A stretch of DNA of 64,000 nucleotides, taken from contig JABDGM010000004.1 of NCBI GenBank assembly GCA_013286045.1, forward strand, positions 1 to 64,000. The letters are read 5' to 3'. The notes beneath the pieces are model-generated. The model saw only the letters and a program-made list of their open reading frames with translations, was not told the DNA's origin and searched no databases. Every line of letters begins with the position of its first letter. Within the stretch, counting starts at the first letter, position 1. Source of the DNA: Planctomycetota bacterium (GTDB lineage: Bacteria; Planctomycetota; Planctomycetia; Pirellulales; Lacipirellulaceae). Shown piece after piece: positions 60,096-64,000 of this stretch. Both the position numbers and the translations under genes were made by a program.

Positions 60096-60842
60096 TTAGC
60101 TGCGACGACGGCCCAATCCGATCATGCCTACAAGGCCGACCAGCGTCAGGCCAATCGTGGCCGGTTCCGGCACGACGGTCTGCATGCTGAAGTCGTCGAT
60201 GAACGCCGAGGGATCAGGATTCGGCTGCGAGAACATATTGAGCGCCGAGAAAACGCCACGCACGAACAACGTTCCCGCCGGCGCGGTTCCCTGCACCGCG
60301 TACAGCTGCGCGTTATAGCCAGGTAGGCCCGTGCCTGGGGTCAAAGACGGCCCGACGTTCGTAGTCACACTGCTGAGAACGCCGTTAGCGCGATTGTTAT
60401 CGTTGTCGAACTCAATCGTCAGCAATGTCTGAGTTGGCGACCCAGGCAAAAGACCCGAATAATTGGAGCCCGCACCAATATAACCCGAGAACTGATACGT
60501 CAAGCCAGGCACACCGACGACGTCTTGATACATGTTCAAGTTGGCGTAGTCGCCCGTAATGTTGTTGCCTTGAAACGCTTTCACGAAGCCATGAAAGTCG
60601 TTAGGGCTGGTGTCGACACCAACCTGGGTAAAATTCTCGATCGTAATCAAATCGGTCGTTGGACCGCTGTTCGTTTTAAATTCATCAAGCGTCCAGACGT
60701 TCGGCGTTTGACCCGATGCGCCGGTCGGCTTGTTATCGAGATCGCCGTTGAGCAGCAAATTCACAGCACTGCTTCGCCCGGCTAGCGCGGTCAAAACGAC
60801 TAGCGCCGTTAGAAAGGTGAAACAAACTCTCATCATCTTCAT
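60096..60842 (-). CDS. PEP-CTERM sorting-domain protein
   Basis: Signal peptide; C-terminal VPEPATIGLTLVGLVGMIGLGRRRS; GGAGG upstream of ATG. Confidence 0.92.
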   Translation of the reverse strand: MKMMRVCFTFLTALVVLTALAGRSSAVNLLLNGDLDNKPTGASGQTPNVWTLDEFKTNSGPTTDLITIENFTQVGVDTSPNDFHGFVKAFQGNNITGDYANLNMYQDVVGVPGLTYQFSGYIGAGSNYSGLLPGSPTQTLLTIEFDNDNNRANGVLSSVTTNVGPSLTPGTGLPGYNAQLYAVQGTAPAGTLFVRGVFSALNMFSQPNPDPSAFIDDFSMQTVVPEPATIGLTLVGLVGMIGLGRRRS

Positions 60843-60945
60843 TAGAATCGCCTCCAAAAAAACCCGAATTGAAAATCACGGTGAAGTGCGGCAGTCATAC
60901 ATTGAGCTGCCAATCGCCGCTTCTTTCTTCCTGTCGCAATATCGT

Positions 60946-62139
60946 TTAGGCAACCGGCCCACGCTTACCGCGCAAGCCAGTGATCGCCAGCAAACCCATT
61001 GTAATCAACGTCAAGCTGGCCGGTTCAGGCACCGCGCTACCCGCCAGAGCCGACCCGAAGCCGGTCCCAGCCAAGTCGCCGTTAAAATCAAAATTTGAGA
61101 ACAGATCCGTCGCGGAATCATTCGGACTATTCGCGGCACCCAGGTTCTGAGCCCGGAACATGATTTGCGTATCGCTCGGAAGTCCTTGCCAGGTATTGTC
61201 GAAAGGCAATGCTCCGCTCGTCATCACGGCCCCGCCGTTGATACTGATGCGGTATTCCATCGTTCCGGCCGTCACCACATTCGGATCGTTCTGAATGTCC
61301 GGCTTGGTGGTATCCGCGAGCACCGGCGGCGTGTAAATCATGCGAATTCGCACGGTATCGCCCACATGATACACGGCCCCGCCTCCCGAGCCTTGCCCAA
61401 ACGCACTCCGCCAGGTGTCGTAGTCAGCCTGGTCGATCACATCCATGCTCGCGCCGTCATTGTTGCCGTTTGCGCGAAAGTCGGTCGTCGACCCGAGCGT
61501 ATCTCGCCAAACCACATAGTCCGCCGCGTCGACAGTACCGTTATGGTTGTAGTCACCCAGCGGACCGCTGCCACCAAATGAATAAGCCGGCACCACACCG
61601 CCGAAGATCGTCCCAATCGAACCGGGGCCCGACGTGTAGAACCCATCGTTGGAAGTCACATCGAAAATCTCGTTGCCAATCGAAGTCGACTTGAAATAAA
61701 CGCCGGCTTCCTTCCGGACCGACGCATTCGCCGTCGTCATCTTCAAATCGAACGCAATATCAAATGGCTGCCGCCGCGAAAAAATATGGCCCGTGTTGTT
61801 TTCACTTACCGTCGCGAGTCGCATCACGTGCTCATCGCGAACGAACGTTCCGCCGTCGCCCGTACCAGCGGCACCCGTGATGCCCGTCTCGGCAAGCGAA
61901 TAGGAAGTCGGAAACGGTGTGATGTGTTGCGCGGCCGGAGAGACTACCGTAGTCGGCGTGGGATTGCCGGCTTGCGTCCACGTTTGCGTGATCGTCGTCG
62001 GATATAGGTCGCTGTAGTCCGTGTAAGGAAAAGTTATCAGCTCATCCGGCACGTACAAGCTTTGAGCTTGAGTCGATAGAGCGAATAACGCGCTGCAACA
62101 AAAGACGACAATCCGAGTTGTCCGAGTAGATGGCATCAC
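60946..62139 (-). CDS. Dockerin-like plus PEP-CTERM protein
   Basis: GDYNHNGTVDAADYVVWRDTLG ... VPEPASLTLITMGLLAITGLRGKRG. Confidence 0.9.
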   Translation of the reverse strand: MMPSTRTTRIVVFCCSALFALSTQAQSLYVPDELITFPYTDYSDLYPTTITQTWTQAGNPTPTTVVSPAAQHITPFPTSYSLAETGITGAAGTGDGGTFVRDEHVMRLATVSENNTGHIFSRRQPFDIAFDLKMTTANASVRKEAGVYFKSTSIGNEIFDVTSNDGFYTSGPGSIGTIFGGVVPAYSFGGSGPLGDYNHNGTVDAADYVVWRDTLGSTTDFRANGNNDGASMDVIDQADYDTWRSAFGQGSGGGAVYHVGDTVRIRMIYTPPVLADTTKPDIQNDPNVVTAGTMEYRISINGGAVMTSGALPFDNTWQGLPSDTQIMFRAQNLGAANSPNDSATDLFSNFDFNGDLAGTGFGSALAGSAVPEPASLTLITMGLLAITGLRGKRGPVA

Positions 62140-62332
62140 TGCAGAACCTCAACCGAAAGAAGACCAACCAGTGCGCTTGGATATTCAACCGAAACGATCA
62201 GAGCATAAAGCTTCGCTGCAAGCGCTTTCATCCGCTGCTCCAGCTTAATCCCTCACTCTAACCTTTGTCAATAATTCCGGCTTGAAAACAGAAAAAATTA
62301 CCTAAAACATCCGCATGTATAGGGAAAGACGG

Positions 62333-63418
62333 CTAATAATCGCCGCTCACGATTTCGCCGTCCGCCTTATTACCGAGCCGATTGAACAGCTCCCGGTCAA
62401 TATCATAACTGAGGAAGTGCACGCCCCCGTCTGCCATGGCGGCGTTAATCCCGCCGGAATGGGCTGCACCAAATTGGAAGTGAATGGCCCCAAACTGCTG
62501 GGTCTCTTCTATTTTGTCCTCAGCACTTTCGCCATCTTGCGCGAGCGGAAAGATAGTGCATCGAAGCTGGTCGTAGTCCCAGCCATCCGCCCAGCCTAGG
62601 TTGTCCGATACGATGTCCCCGTTCTCGTAATGATCCGAAGGTACTCGCTTCTCGGCAACCATCATCGTCTTACTAGTTCCGTCCGTGATTTTCTGGATCG
62701 TGCACAACTTGGTATAGCCCATATGCGTTTTGGACGCATACATAAAATCGCAACGTTGAAATATTCCGCGATAGATCAATGGCGTGTTATTGATCATAAT
62801 ACTAATCGGTGGCATTCCTGGTCCGTTCAGAGCCGAACTTCCCCAAAAACATTCGGGATAGTGGCTCGTGGGATTGTTCAAATAGTCATCGAACGAAGGT
62901 GTCAGATTCGGGTCCGATCGGACCGGCCCAGCCGTTACACCAGCGTAGTCCGTTAAAGAAACTCCCCCGGGTCGCACTGCGGGAGCGCGACGCGACGGAC
63001 AGTTGTAGATGGGAATCACTATCGCCTTCATTTGGGTCCAGTCGACGATGTTCTGCACCGCACCCTCTTCCAAGTAAGGCGTGATCTGGAACTGCCATCC
63101 TAGCCCTTGCTCGGTCGGTCCATTGACAGGGCCTTTGGGCGGGTTGTTAATGTTGTAATCTTTTAAGAAATGTGTGATATCGGGATTCGGCTCCGTCCCA
63201 CCGAGCGGAAAGAACTTCATCGCATCATAAAAGTTATGAATCGATAACCCGATGTTCTTGAGATTGTTCTTACACTGCGTCCGCCGCGCCGCTTCGCGCG
63301 CCGCCTGGATCGCCGGTAACAACAGCGCGACCAAAATTCCAATGATCGCAATCACGACGAGAAGCTCGACCAGCGTGAACCCACGCTTGCCTCGCAGTTG
63401 CTTGTCCGCCATGGCCAA
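62333..63418 (-). CDS. DUF1559 prepilin-like protein
   Basis: [52 protein letters not shown]. Confidence 0.96.
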   Translation of the reverse strand: MAMADKQLRGKRGFTLVELLVVIAIIGILVALLLPAIQAAREAARRTQCKNNLKNIGLSIHNFYDAMKFFPLGGTEPNPDITHFLKDYNINNPPKGPVNGPTEQGLGWQFQITPYLEEGAVQNIVDWTQMKAIVIPIYNCPSRRAPAVRPGGVSLTDYAGVTAGPVRSDPNLTPSFDDYLNNPTSHYPECFWGSSALNGPGMPPISIMINNTPLIYRGIFQRCDFMYASKTHMGYTKLCTIQKITDGTSKTMMVAEKRVPSDHYENGDIVSDNLGWADGWDYDQLRCTIFPLAQDGESAEDKIEETQQFGAIHFQFGAAHSGGINAAMADGGVHFLSYDIDRELFNRLGNKADGEIVSGDY

Positions 63419-63518
63419 GACTCCGCTGTAAAAAAGATGAGGGGCGACAAAGAGACCGCCTCAAACCGCATTCTATGCCCGCGCTGCAAACGTTGCAAGC
63501 GCTTTCAGTCCTATTTGT

Positions 63519-64000
63519 TTAGGCTTTTTCTTGAATCCGTTGGCCGCCAAAACGGCCCGATTCCCGACGCCGTTTGCAAAAAACCAGCGTACCCACTGCG
63601 GAAATGATGAGTGCCAACACGCCAGGCTCCGGAACTCGCGCCCCAGCCCCCAACCCCGAGCTCCCCACATGCTCGCGCCACACCACGTAGTCCTGCATGT
63701 CCACTACGCCGTCGTTGTTCCCATCCGCGGCCAGCGAATTCACCGACCCGTAAGTCGAGCGCCAATAATCGTAATCCGCGCTGTTCACGACCCCATCGCC
63801 GTTGTAATCCCCCGCGATGAACACCGTATCGAGCGCGGCCTTCACTTCCGGTTGATTAGCAAACAACGCACTCTGCCGATCCGAACCGTCCAAGTAAGCC
63901 ATGAGAGCCATCGTCGAAAGCGCGATGTTCCAGTTATCGTTCGTCGAGGGAACCGTTGAAGGGCTCGTCGCACCCGTCACCCAGATCGCCGAATCCGCAA
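63519..64000 (-). CDS. Dockerin-like plus PEP-CTERM protein, 5' end beyond window
   Basis: GDYNGDGVVNSADYDYWRSTYG ... VPEPGVLALIISAVGTLVFCKRRR. Confidence 0.8.
   Translation of the reverse strand, partial: ADSAIWVTGATSPSTVPSTNDNWNIALSTMALMAYLDGSDRQSALFANQPEVKAALDTVFIAGDYNGDGVVNSADYDYWRSTYGSVNSLAADGNNDGVVDMQDYVVWREHVGSSGLGAGARVPEPGVLALIISAVGTLVFCKRRRESGRFGGQRIQEKA

Overview
Planctomycete-like chromosome segment (DUF1549/DUF1553, DUF1501, DUF1559, PEP-CTERM and DUF1580 families) carrying an accessory island at about 22.6-43.4 kb. Left flank: a LacI regulator, an ECF sigma factor, DUF1549 and DUF1501 proteins, an EF-hand protein, a MoxR/DUF58/BatA-VWA operon and two secreted alpha-toroid (squalene-cyclase-like) paralogs. 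Right flank: a bc/aa3-type respiratory cluster (CtaG-ferredoxin fusion, cytochrome b-c, Rieske, cytochrome c, Cox I/II/III), NDH-2, a glycosyltransferase, a TolB-like protein, a glucoamylase-like protein, and PEP-CTERM and DUF1559 proteins. The most notable locus is a compact minus-strand operon at about 23.0-26.8 kb. It encodes a complete bacterial ubiquitin-like conjugation set: a beta-grasp Ubl with a C-terminal extension, an E2-like protein fused to a tandem CxxCx4CxxC zinc array, a JAMM/JAB peptidase and a ThiF/E1. It also has a DUF932 gene and an unlisted 58-aa ORF (absent from the ORF track), plus internal terminator-like hairpins and a final intrinsic terminator. The rest of the island holds a decayed defence module (Ski2-like helicase C-terminal fragment and an Abi_C-like protein) and two tyrosine-integrase modules. 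One 8.1-kb integrative element is delimited by a 48-bp perfect direct repeat of the 3' part of tRNA-Arg(UCG). All family calls are from reading the sequence; no database search was run.
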